A program made the position numbers and the translations under genes. From Pseudomonas putida (GTDB lineage Bacteria; Pseudomonadota; Gammaproteobacteria; Pseudomonadales; Pseudomonadaceae): a stretch of 64,000 nucleotides of DNA. Below the pieces are notes generated by a model. The model saw nothing but the letters and a program-made list of their open reading frames with translations, did not search any database and was not told where the DNA came from. The stretch lies in NCBI RefSeq assembly GCF_002025705.1, contig NZ_CP018846.1, positions 4,145,501 through 4,209,500 on the forward strand, read 5' to 3'. This document shows, one piece after another, positions 45,340 through 55,174 of the stretch. Each line of letters begins with the position of its first letter. Within the stretch, counting starts at the first letter, position 1.

Positions 45340-46104
45340 TTACTTCAAGCTGCCGGAGAGGAACTGCTTGAGCCGCTCCGATTGCGGGTTGGCCAGCACT
45401 TCACGCGGGCAACCGGTCTCTTCGACCAGGCCTTTGTGCAGGAACACCAGCTGGTTCGACACTTCGCGGGCAAAGCCCATTTCGTGGGTCACCACCACCA
45501 TGGTACGGCCTTCCTGGGCCAGGGCCTGCATGACCTTGAGCACATCACCCACCAGCTCGGGGTCGAGCGCCGAAGTCGGCTCGTCGAACAGCATGACCTC
45601 CGGCTCCATGGCCAGGGCCCGGGCAATGGCCACACGCTGCTGCTCACCGCCAGACATGTGCCCGGGGAAGGCGTCCTTGCGGTGCGCCACACCGACCTTG
45701 GCCAGGTAATGTTCGGCCTTCTCCAGGGCTTCCTTCTTGCTCACCCCGAGAACGTGCACTGGCGCTTCGATGATGTTCTCCAGCGCGGTCATGTGCGACC
45801 ACAGGTTGAAATGCTGGAACACCATCGACAGGCGCGAGCGCATGCGCTGCAGCTGGCGCGGGTCGGAGGCCTTGAGCGCGCCGTCCTTGCCGGGCTGAAG
45901 CTTCAGCTCTTCGTTGTTGAGCAGGATCTTCCCTGCATGGGGCTGCTCCAGCAGGTTGATGCAGCGCAGGAAGGTCGACTTGCCCGAACCGCTGGAGCCG
46001 ATGATGCTGATCACGTCGCCGGCCTTGGCCGCCAGGGAAACGCCCTTGAGCACTTCATGGCTGCCGTAGCGCTTGTGCAGGTCTTGGACTTCGAGTTTGT
46101 ACAT
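45340..46104 (-). CDS. aotP: Arginine/ornithine ABC transporter ATPase AotP
   Basis: Nucleotide-binding subunit of the polar amino-acid transporter, 254 residues: Walker A GSSGSGKST (about 37-45), Q-loop region, ABC signature MSGGEQQRV, Walker B VMLFDEPTSALD, H-loop VVTHEM. Start at 46104 (MYKLEVQDLHKRYG). The aotM stop is 22 bases upstream. The accessory aotO gene that separates them in P. aeruginosa is absent. Confidence 0.95.
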   Translation of the reverse strand: MYKLEVQDLHKRYGSHEVLKGVSLAAKAGDVISIIGSSGSGKSTFLRCINLLEQPHAGKILLNNEELKLQPGKDGALKASDPRQLQRMRSRLSMVFQHFNLWSHMTALENIIEAPVHVLGVSKKEALEKAEHYLAKVGVAHRKDAFPGHMSGGEQQRVAIARALAMEPEVMLFDEPTSALDPELVGDVLKVMQALAQEGRTMVVVTHEMGFAREVSNQLVFLHKGLVEETGCPREVLANPQSERLKQFLSGSLK

Positions 46105-46126
46105 ACTGTCGGTTCTCACAGAGCGT

Positions 46127-46825
46127 TCAGTGCTTGCGCGGCGCCAGGTAGCCGAGCCAGCGGCGTTCGGCCATCTTGAACAGGCGCACGAGGATGAAGG
46201 TCAGGCACAGGTAGAACACGCCCGCCGTGATGTAGGCCTCGAAAGGCAGGTAGTACTGGGCATTGACCGTGCGCGCTGCACCGGTGATGTCGATCAGGGT
46301 CACGATCGACGCCAGGCTGGTGGTCTGCAGCATCATGATCACTTCGTTGCTGTACTGCGGCAGCGCCCGGCGCAGGGCCGACGGCAGCAGGATGCGGCGG
46401 TACATCTTCATGCGTGACATGCCCATGGCCTTGGCCGCCTCGATCTCGCCATGGGGCGTGGCCTTGAGGCTGCCGGCGATGATTTCGGCGGTGTAGGCGC
46501 TGGTGTTGATGGCAAAGGCCAGGCAGGCGCAGAAGGTTGCGCTGGACAGCCACGGCCAGAAGATGCTCTCGCGCACCGCCTCGAACTGGGCCAGCCCGTA
46601 GTAGATCAGGAACAGCTGCACCAGCATCGGCGTGCCACGGATCACATAGGTGTACAGCCAGGCACCCATGTTCACCAGCGGCTGCTTGGATACGCGCATC
46701 AGGCCCAGCGGGATGGCCGCCAGCAGGCCGAACAGCAGCGACAGCGCCAGCAGCTTGAGGGTGGTCAGCAGGCCGCCAAGGTACAGCGGCATGGCTTCCC
46801 AGACGACGTTGTAGTCGAAGATCAT
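46127..46825 (-). CDS. aotM: Arginine/ornithine ABC permease AotM
   Basis: HisM-type inner-membrane subunit of 232 residues with about five membrane helices and the EAA loop (EAAKAMGMSRMKMYRRILLP). The ATG overlaps the aotQ stop by four bases (ATGA). Confidence 0.95.
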   Translation of the reverse strand: MIFDYNVVWEAMPLYLGGLLTTLKLLALSLLFGLLAAIPLGLMRVSKQPLVNMGAWLYTYVIRGTPMLVQLFLIYYGLAQFEAVRESIFWPWLSSATFCACLAFAINTSAYTAEIIAGSLKATPHGEIEAAKAMGMSRMKMYRRILLPSALRRALPQYSNEVIMMLQTTSLASIVTLIDITGAARTVNAQYYLPFEAYITAGVFYLCLTFILVRLFKMAERRWLGYLAPRKH

Positions 46826-47511
46826 AGTTCAGCCACCTTGACGCCTACCGAGTAGCGGCGCTCGAGATACTTCAGCGCCAGCAGCGAAATACTGGTGATC
46901 ACCAGGTACAGCGCGGCCACGGCCAGGAAGAAGGTGAAAGGTTCGCGGGTGGCGTCGGCCGCCTGCTTGGCCTTGAACATCATGTCCTGCAGGCCGACCA
47001 CCGAAATCAGCGCCGTGGCCTTGGTCAGCACCAGCCAGTTGTTGGTGAAGCCCGGGATGGCCAGGCGAATCATCTGCGGCACCTGGATGCGGAAGAACAC
47101 CTGGCGCGCACTCATGCCATAGGCCACGCCGGCTTCGGCCTGGCCCTTGGGGATACCGAGGAACGCACCACGGAAGGTTTCCGACAGGTACGCGCCAAAA
47201 ATGAAGCCCAGCGTGCCGATACCGGCCACCAGCGGGTTAAGGTCGATGTAGTCGTCATAGCCGAGCAGCGGCGCCACCCGGTTGATGATGTCCTGGCCGC
47301 CGTAGAAGATCAGCAGGATCAGGACCAGGTCGGGGATACCACGGATCACCGTGGAGTACAGATCCCCCAGCCAGGCCAGCCAGCGCACCGGCGACAAACG
47401 CAGCGCCACGCCGATCAGGCCGAGGACGATGGCCAGGGCCATCGACGACAGGGCGAGCTGCAGCGTCAGCCACGCCCCGTCGAGGATGACTGCCCCATAG
47501 CCTTTCAACAT
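46822..47511 (-). CDS. aotQ: Arginine/ornithine ABC permease AotQ
   Basis: HisQ-type permease of 229 residues, partner of AotM in the transmembrane heterodimer. The EAA loop (QAEAGVAYGMSARQVFFRI) is followed by the last two membrane helices. It follows aotJ after a 91-base gap containing a strong hairpin. Confidence 0.95.
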   Translation of the reverse strand: MLKGYGAVILDGAWLTLQLALSSMALAIVLGLIGVALRLSPVRWLAWLGDLYSTVIRGIPDLVLILLIFYGGQDIINRVAPLLGYDDYIDLNPLVAGIGTLGFIFGAYLSETFRGAFLGIPKGQAEAGVAYGMSARQVFFRIQVPQMIRLAIPGFTNNWLVLTKATALISVVGLQDMMFKAKQAADATREPFTFFLAVAALYLVITSISLLALKYLERRYSVGVKVAEL

Positions 47512-47542
47512 GATTCGGATTCCTCAGGGCTTGGGAATGAAA

Positions 47543-47581
47543 AATGGTGCAAACCTCAGAGCCTCTGCTGTTTGCACCATT
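47543..47581. promoter_or_regulatory. Perfect hairpin between aotJ and aotQ
   Basis: Twelve perfectly complementary bases (AATGGTGCAAAC / GTTTGCACCATT) enclose a 15-base loop, 22 bases after the aotJ stop. No T-run follows on the minus strand. Such intercistronic stems usually protect the binding-protein mRNA from 3' decay or reduce read-through, giving an excess of the periplasmic protein over the permease. Confidence 0.7.
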
Positions 47582-47602
47582 GCACAGGTGAAACTCGATG
47601 TC

Positions 47603-48388
47603 TTAGTTCGAGTCTGGACCGTAGATATCGAAGTTGAAGTACTTCTTCTCGATTTCTTTGTACTTGCCGTTGGCGCGGATGGCGTCGATGGCCTTGTTGA
47701 TGCGCTCGCGGTTGGCGTCGTCACCCTTGCGCACGGCAATACCGACGCCGTCACCGAAGTACTTCACGTCGGTGAACGATGGGCCGACGAAGGCAAAGCC
47801 CTTGCCAGCGTCGGTTTTCAGGAAGCCGTCTTCGAGCAGGGTGGCGTCGGCCACGGTACCGTCCAGGCGGCCGGCGGCAACGTCCAGGTAGATTTCGTTC
47901 TGGGTGCCGTAAGGCACCACGGTGGCGCCCTTCGGAGCCAGGACTTCCTTGGCGAAGCGGTCGTGGATCGAGCCGCGCTGCACGCCGATCTTCTTGCCCT
48001 TGAGCTCGTCGAGGCTGTCGCTGACGGTGGAGCCTTCCTTCATGACCAGGCGCGCCGGGGTCAGGTAGTAGCGCTTGGTGAAGTCGACCGACTTCTTGCG
48101 ATCATCGGTGATCGACATGGACGACAGGATGGCGTCGATCTTGCGCACCTTAAGCGCCGGGATCAGGCCGTCGAACTCTTGCTCGACCCAGGTGCACTTG
48201 GCCTTCATTTCTTCACACAGGGCATTGCCGATGTCGTAGTCGAAACCGGCGATGCTGCCGTCCGGCTGCTTGAAGGCGAAGGGTGGGTAGGCGGCTTCGA
48301 TGCCGATCTTCAACGGTTTTTCATCGGCCTGCGATACCAGGGAAAACACGGAAAGCGCGAGGGCGCCAAGCAGTGCGAGCTTCTTCAT
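47603..48388 (-). CDS. aotJ: Arginine/ornithine periplasmic binding protein AotJ
   Basis: Solute-binding protein of 261 residues with a Sec signal peptide (about 1-22, ending VSQA) and the SBP family 3 fold (EAAYPPFAFKQPDGSIAGFDYDI, then the ligand Arg/Asp region). First gene of the aotJQMP-argR operon. Start at the ATG 48388, after GGAG; a longer reading would destroy the signal peptide. An ArgR-type site lies about 150 bases upstream. Confidence 0.95.
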   Translation of the reverse strand: MKKLALLGALALSVFSLVSQADEKPLKIGIEAAYPPFAFKQPDGSIAGFDYDIGNALCEEMKAKCTWVEQEFDGLIPALKVRKIDAILSSMSITDDRKKSVDFTKRYYLTPARLVMKEGSTVSDSLDELKGKKIGVQRGSIHDRFAKEVLAPKGATVVPYGTQNEIYLDVAAGRLDGTVADATLLEDGFLKTDAGKGFAFVGPSFTDVKYFGDGVGIAVRKGDDANRERINKAIDAIRANGKYKEIEKKYFNFDIYGPDSN

Positions 48389-48538
48389 CAGGTAACTCCA
48401 TCGGTACGGGGCAATACGAGGCAGGGGTAACAGCTGCCCGATATGCGAATGGGTACAACGCGAGCCGCGCAGGTTTCGACCAAGGTCGCAGACCACGAGC
48501 GAGTGAGTGGCATTTTAACGACAGCCCGGTAGTCGATA

Positions 48539-48554
48539 TTTCTTCAAAGCGACA
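48539..48554 (-). promoter_or_regulatory. ArgR half-site upstream of aotJ
   Basis: The minus strand reads TGTCGC-N8-AA, with a degenerate second copy (TGTCGT) 31 bases downstream at 48518-48523. Confidence 0.4.
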
Positions 48555-48821
48555 ACTACTTACAGAAGCGCTTGAAATCGCGGCGGGCGATGTTGACAGC
48601 TTTTGCAAATCATGCAAGAGCTCGAGAGAAATAACCTGTAAGCCAAGCAATTACTGGGCCTATTATTGGCAAAGCCTTGCATTACGGCAAGTGCAGCGTT
48701 CCACCTGGCTGTAAATGGCCACCGAGACGCACCAAAACGGCACGGATGTGTTTCCCTGCGCCCCGATCCTGTGCGAAATCGGTGACAGAAGAGTTACCGA
48801 TGATTGTCGGGTAACAGTAAA

Positions 48822-48853
48822 GCAAAAACCCCGCCGGTTGCCCTGGCGGGGTT
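48822..48853 (-). terminator. Terminator of acsA
   Basis: AACCCCGCC and GGCGGGGTT pair around a nine-base loop and TTTTTGC follows on the minus strand, about 160 bases past the acsA stop and beyond the REP pair. Confidence 0.75.
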
Positions 48854-48873
48854 CATACTCGCGGCGCGCCTCT

Positions 48874-48993
48874 TTGTGGGAGCGGCCTTGTGTCGCGATA
48901 GGGCTGCGCAGCGGCCCCAGGATTTTAGCTTCGCAGCCTGTATTGCCGGGGCCGCTGCGCGGCCCTTTCGCGACACAAGGCCGCTCCCACAAG
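48874..48993. repeat. Inverted pair of REP elements
   Basis: Arms of about 40 bases (GTGGGAGCGGCCTTGTGTCG type) face each other in the acsA 3' region, between its stop codon and its terminator. Confidence 0.85.
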
Positions 48994-49013
48994 GGGCCGC
49001 GGCCAGCCTGGAA

Positions 49014-50975
<1,962 letters not shown>

Positions 50976-51394
50976 CTGTGTTACCTCGGTGTAATAGTTG
51001 TTTTTGTATGGAATCGTTTGTAACTGTACCAGAGCGGGAAAAACCATACGACGATGGTAGTAGCACGCCCGGCAAATCTTCATGCGCACGGCGCGGGAGG
51101 CTCTAGCCCGCAGCCGCCGGCCCGGCAAGGGAAAAACACGAGGGTGCTTGCCAAGGGATTGTTACAGATTATGGAAAAAGGCGAAAAAACTTTATCAAAA
51201 CGCCATCTGTTTCCCTTAGTTGCTCAGGCATAAGATTCACCTCGCCAGCAACGGCAAGGCGATTAACTACTGGAACAGCCCCCACGAAGGCAATCAGTTA
51301 ATCCCTCTCTAATCCCGATAGTTGAACTTTGGCAATACCCGCGGCGCCACAAGCGCCGCGTGCCCCCTCACGACCTTAGACAGGTAAATAGAAA
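50976..51394. other. Divergent intergenic region acsA / DUF2790
   Basis: 419 bases with no ORF. It holds an A-rich leader motif next to acsA and, at 51340-51360, a perfect CGCGGCGC/GCGCCGCG hairpin in the probable leader of the DUF2790 gene. No operator can be named. Confidence 0.5.
50997..51006 (-). promoter_or_regulatory. Crc/Hfq-type A-rich motif in the acsA leader
   Basis: The minus strand reads ACAAAAACAAC, fitting the AAnAAnAA motif bound by Hfq/Crc for catabolite repression, about 22 bases before the ATG. Confidence 0.35.
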
Positions 51395-51649
51395 ATGAAA
51401 GCTTTACTGGTATTGGTACTTGGCAGTCTTTGCGGCGCGGCGATGGCCGGCGAAGCAAACAATGTCGAGCAGATTCCGGTTGAACAGTACAGTTACTCGC
51501 AGCACCTGGACATTGCCCGCGTCATCTCCATGAGCGAAGTGCCCAACGTCTGCGAAGTAGTGCCCGCCCGCATGACCTACGAGGACTCCAAGGGCCAGAA
51601 GCACATTCTCGAATACCGCGTGATGGGGAACGGCTGCTCCAACGGCTGA
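51395..51649 (+). CDS. DUF2790 family small exported protein
   Basis: 84 residues: signal peptide 1-18 (ending AMA), then a DUF2790 domain with two Cys (about 53 and 81) and the conserved pattern YSYSQHLDIARVISM ... VCEVVPARMTYEDSKG. The family is Pseudomonas-specific, usually in several paralogues, and periplasmic; its function is unknown. Monocistronic: a GGGGCCC-type hairpin follows at 51662-51680. Confidence 0.9.
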   Translation: MKALLVLVLGSLCGAAMAGEANNVEQIPVEQYSYSQHLDIARVISMSEVPNVCEVVPARMTYEDSKGQKHILEYRVMGNGCSNG

Positions 51650-51749
51650 TACCTTCGAATCGGGGCCCCTGCGGGCCCCGTTCGCGTTCTTGCCCGCCTG
51701 CAACTTTCACCCCGAATTGGAAGTTAACGAGGCATTAAATAACAGCCCT

Positions 51750-53309
51750 TTAATCTGCCGACTTGCCCAGCGAATAATCCCGCAACTTGTTGGCAATTGT
51801 CGTATGGGAAACACCCAGGCGTTTTCCCAGTGCCCGGCTACTTGGAAACTCCCCCATCAGACTTTCCAGTACCGCCTTTTCAAATCGCCCTACAATCTGC
51901 GAAAGATCCCCATCCAGCGAAAACTCGCCCAACGGCTGCCGCACGCCATAATCCGGCAAGCGGATATGCTCGCCCTTCACCACCCCGCCTTCGCATAACG
52001 AGACCGCCTGGAACAACACGTTCTCCAGCTGCCGCACATTACCTGGCCAGTGATACTGGCTGAGCTTGTCCATGGCCGCTGGTGCCAGGCGCGGCATGGC
52101 GCAGCCGATTTGCCGGCTGGCCTGATCGAGGAAGTGCTGCACCAGGCCCTCCAACCCGTCCATGCATTCGCGCAGCGGCGGAATGTGCAGCGACAGCACG
52201 TTGAGCCGGTGATACAGGTCCTGGCGGAATTCGCCGCGGGCGCACAACTCGGACAGGTCGACCTGGGTGGCGCAGATCACCCGCACATCCAGGTACACCT
52301 CTTCGTCGCTACCGACACGGCGGAAGCAACCATCCTGCAGGAAGCGCAGCAGCTTTACCTGCAGGCGCGGGCTCATCTCCCCCACGCCATCGAGGAACAA
52401 CGTACCGCCAGCCGTCAACTCCAGCAGCCCCAGCTTGCCCTCGGCACGCGCCCCCTCGAAAGCCCCGGGGCCATAACCGAACAGCTCGGTTTCGGCCATC
52501 GACTCTGGCAGGCCGGCGCAGTTGAGTGCCATCAAAGGTGCCTGGCCACGCGGGCTGGCCAGGTGACAGGCGCGGGCCAGCAACTCCTTGCCAGTACCGG
52601 TCTCGCCTTCGATCAGCAAGGGCGCATCCAGCGGCGCCATGCGCCGCGCCTCACGCACCACCGCTGCCATTACCCGCGAGCTCTGGAAGATGCTGTCGAA
52701 ACCGCGCAACTCCTGCTTGCGCACGTTATAGATGCGCTCACCGATGCGGTCGGCGCGATGCAAGGTCAGCACGGCACCGGCCAGGGCCTCGCTGTCATCG
52801 TGCTCTGACTGCAGCGGCGCGATATCGGCCAGGAACACATCACCCTTGACCTTGATACGCAGGCCATTGATGCGCGACTTGTTGGCGCGCACCAGCTCCG
52901 GCAGGTCGAAATCCTCGACGTAGCGCGCCAGCGGCATGCCCGGCACTTCGTCGACCCGCACCCCGAGCAACTGCGCCGCGGTGCGGTTGGCAGCGACGAT
53001 GCTGCCCCCCATGTCGATCGACAGCACCGGGAAATCCAGCGCACCGAGCAACGCATTGAGCTCCATGTGGCGGCGCTCGCTGGGCATCAGGCCAACGCGC
53101 TTGACCCCGAACACGCCGGCAATCGATTCGAACTTGGGCCGCAGCGCCTGGAACTGCAGATTGATCAGGTTCGGGCAGTGCAGGTAGATGGCGTTGCCAT
53201 GGTCTCCCCCCACCTCGCCGCGCAGTACGTTGATGCCGTATTCCACCAGCAGGTTGAGGATGTCGCGAAGGATGCCGATGCGGTTCTGGCAATGCACTTT
53301 GATACGCAT
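51750..53309 (-). CDS. phhR: TyrR-like regulator PhhR
   Basis: Activator of phenylalanine/tyrosine catabolism. 519 residues: N-terminal ACT domain (about 1-75), PAS domain (about 80-190), AAA+ domain (about 205-430; Walker A GETGTGKE) and a Fis-type HTH (about 475-515; RALGKRLGVSHTTIANKL). Where sigma54 activators have GAFTGA it reads GAFEGA inside FGYGPGAFEGA, as expected for the TyrR branch. Start at the ATG 53309 (MRIKVHCQNRIG), which begins the ACT domain. It is divergent from phhA. Confidence 0.95.
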   Translation of the reverse strand: MRIKVHCQNRIGILRDILNLLVEYGINVLRGEVGGDHGNAIYLHCPNLINLQFQALRPKFESIAGVFGVKRVGLMPSERRHMELNALLGALDFPVLSIDMGGSIVAANRTAAQLLGVRVDEVPGMPLARYVEDFDLPELVRANKSRINGLRIKVKGDVFLADIAPLQSEHDDSEALAGAVLTLHRADRIGERIYNVRKQELRGFDSIFQSSRVMAAVVREARRMAPLDAPLLIEGETGTGKELLARACHLASPRGQAPLMALNCAGLPESMAETELFGYGPGAFEGARAEGKLGLLELTAGGTLFLDGVGEMSPRLQVKLLRFLQDGCFRRVGSDEEVYLDVRVICATQVDLSELCARGEFRQDLYHRLNVLSLHIPPLRECMDGLEGLVQHFLDQASRQIGCAMPRLAPAAMDKLSQYHWPGNVRQLENVLFQAVSLCEGGVVKGEHIRLPDYGVRQPLGEFSLDGDLSQIVGRFEKAVLESLMGEFPSSRALGKRLGVSHTTIANKLRDYSLGKSAD

Positions 53310-53428
53310 GGATGCTCTCGAAGCGGCGAAGTTTTTCAACGTCGCACGGAAAAGTCGTAAAGATAAACTGCCAAAAACGACACAAAGGGCAGCTTGATGA
53401 CCCGGATTTTCCGGCATGCAGGGCATTT

Positions 53429-53446
53429 TGTAAAATTATCGTTACG
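53429..53446. promoter_or_regulatory. Candidate PhhR/TyrR box
   Basis: TGTAAA-N6-GTTACG resembles the TyrR-type TGTAAA-N6-TTTACA operator. It lies between divergent phhR and phhA, about 120 bases from each ATG. Confidence 0.35.
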
Positions 53447-53535
53447 AATATCCGGCCAAAGTGCACCTGCCAGCAGACGCTGCCCCCGTGCAAATCAACC
53501 GGTGAAGGGATATTCCTGAGTCATGTCGTGGACAT

Positions 53536-53544
53536 AACAAGAAA
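53536..53544 (+). promoter_or_regulatory. Crc/Hfq-type A-rich motif in the phhA leader
   Basis: AACAAGAAA fits AAnAAnAA exactly, 20 bases upstream of the phhA ATG and just before its AGGAGA ribosome site. Confidence 0.45.
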
Positions 53545-53564
53545 GCCCTCACCAGGAGAGCCAC

Positions 53565-54353
53565 ATGAAACAGACGCAATACGTGGCACGCGAGCCCGAT
53601 GCGCACGGTTTTATCGATTACCCGCAGCAAGAGCATGCGGTATGGAACACCCTGATCACTCGCCAGCTGAAAGTCATCGAAGGCCGCGCGTGCCAGGAAT
53701 ACCTGGATGGCATCGACCAGCTCAAGCTGCCCCATGACCGCATCCCGCAGCTGGGCGAAGTCAACAAGGTGCTGGGCGCCACCACCGGCTGGCAGGTTGC
53801 CCGGGTACCGGCACTGATCCCCTTCCAGACCTTCTTCGAGCTGCTGGCCAGCAAACGCTTCCCGGTCGCCACCTTCATCCGCACCCCGGAAGAACTGGAC
53901 TACCTGCAGGAACCGGACATCTTCCACGAGATCTTCGGCCACTGCCCGCTGCTGACCAACCCGTTCTTTGCCGAATTCACCCACACCTACGGCAAGCTCG
54001 GCCTGGCAGCGACCAAGGAACAACGCGTGTACCTGGCACGCCTGTACTGGATGACCATCGAGTTCGGCCTGATGGAGACCGCACAGGGTCGCAAGATCTA
54101 TGGCGGCGGCATCCTCTCTTCGCCGAAAGAGACCGTCTACAGTCTTTCTGGCGAGCCTGAGCACCAGGCCTTCGACCCGATCGAGGCCATGCGCACCCCC
54201 TACCGTATCGACATTCTGCAGCCGCTGTACTTCGTGCTGCCGAACATGAAACGCCTGTTCGACCTGGCCCATGAAGACATCATGGCGATGGTCCACAAAG
54301 CCATGCAGCTGGGGCTGCATGCACCGAAATTTCCACCCAAGGTCGCTGCCTGA
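53565..54353 (+). CDS. phhA: Phenylalanine 4-hydroxylase PhhA
   Basis: Non-haem iron, pterin-dependent enzyme converting phenylalanine to tyrosine. 262 residues, the monomeric bacterial form without a regulatory domain. Iron ligands are the two His in HEIFGHCPLL (about 123-128) and a Glu about 40 residues later (YWMTIEFGL). An AGGAGAG ribosome site precedes the ATG. It forms an operon with phhB, 38 bases downstream. Confidence 0.97.
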   Translation: MKQTQYVAREPDAHGFIDYPQQEHAVWNTLITRQLKVIEGRACQEYLDGIDQLKLPHDRIPQLGEVNKVLGATTGWQVARVPALIPFQTFFELLASKRFPVATFIRTPEELDYLQEPDIFHEIFGHCPLLTNPFFAEFTHTYGKLGLAATKEQRVYLARLYWMTIEFGLMETAQGRKIYGGGILSSPKETVYSLSGEPEHQAFDPIEAMRTPYRIDILQPLYFVLPNMKRLFDLAHEDIMAMVHKAMQLGLHAPKFPPKVAA

Positions 54354-54391
54354 GCACCTTGCCGATAACAACTCGAAGCGGAAAACACACC

Positions 54392-54748
54392 ATGAATGCC
54401 TTGAACCAAGCCCACTGCGAAGCCTGCCGCGCTGACGCACCCAAGGTCACCGACGAAGAACTGGCCGAGCTGATCCGCGAGATCCCGGACTGGAACATCG
54501 AAGTCCGCGATGGCCATATGGAGCTCGAGCGCGTGTTCCTGTTCAAGAACTTCAAGCATGCCCTGGCGTTCACCAATGCCGTGGGCGAGATCGCCGAAGC
54601 CGAAGGCCACCACCCTGGCCTGCTGACCGAGTGGGGCAAGGTCACCGTGACCTGGTGGAGCCACTCGATCAAGGGCCTGCACCGCAACGACTTCATCATG
54701 TGCGCGCGCACCGACAAGGTCGCCGAGACGGCTGAAGGCCGTAAGTAA
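54392..54748 (+). CDS. phhB: Pterin-4a-carbinolamine dehydratase PhhB
   Basis: Regenerates the pterin cofactor of PhhA and may aid phhA expression. 118 residues; conserved motif AEGHHPGL followed by KVTVTWWSHSIKGLHRND. Start at 54392, MNALNQAHCEACRADAP, typical of Pseudomonas PhhB. The operon ends with the terminator at 54755. Confidence 0.96.
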   Translation: MNALNQAHCEACRADAPKVTDEELAELIREIPDWNIEVRDGHMELERVFLFKNFKHALAFTNAVGEIAEAEGHHPGLLTEWGKVTVTWWSHSIKGLHRNDFIMCARTDKVAETAEGRK

Positions 54749-54754
54749 CACCAC

Positions 54755-54783
54755 CGACAGGGCCTCAAGGCCCTGTTTTTTTG
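54755..54783 (+). terminator. Terminator of phhAB
   Basis: ACAGGGCC-TCAA-GGCCCTGT followed by seven Ts. Confidence 0.9.
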
Positions 54784-54947
54784 CCCGCTGTCTGTCCGAA
54801 ATCTGTCCGGTATCCGCCCGCAAAACCGACAAGCGACCGGGAAAAAATACAAACTGTCATCCAGACTTGTGTATCCTGCCCCAGCTTTACGAAGCTCCGA
54901 ACGCGCCTGGCGCAGACTTTTCACTCACACTTGCGAGGAACGACGAG

Positions 54948-55076
54948 ATGCATGAAATCCCGAATCTTCCCTTCCCAAGCCTGAACCCAGAAGAGCCAAC
55001 CGTTACCGTCCACGCCGAACCGACGCCTGCCGTCGATCAGGATGGTGACGATCAATCCAGCGCTGACCAGGAATAA
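54948..55076 (+). CDS. Possible 42-residue acidic protein
   Basis: Short ORF with an AGGAA ribosome-like site at good distance (GCGAGGAACGACGAG then ATG). The product begins MHEIPNLPFPSLNPEEP and is very acidic at its C-terminus (DQDGDDQSSADQE). Proline- and acid-rich, probably disordered; no domain is recognised. It stands alone between the phhAB terminator and the MFS gene, and its frame is open upstream to 54867 without a better start. Confidence 0.45.
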   Translation: MHEIPNLPFPSLNPEEPTVTVHAEPTPAVDQDGDDQSSADQE

Positions 55077-55174
55077 ACTGCGCATCCCTCCGACTGTGTG
55101 AAAACGGCTGACCTGCGGGCCACCCCCGTCATCACGTTTTCACACCGTCACGAACCTCTGCCACGAAGACCCCC

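Larger units (their letters stand above)
48389..49013. other. Intergenic region aotJ / acsA
   Basis: 625 bases without a credible gene. It contains the aot regulatory region (about 48389-48700), the acsA terminator at 48822 and a REP pair at 48874, listed separately. Confidence 0.6.
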
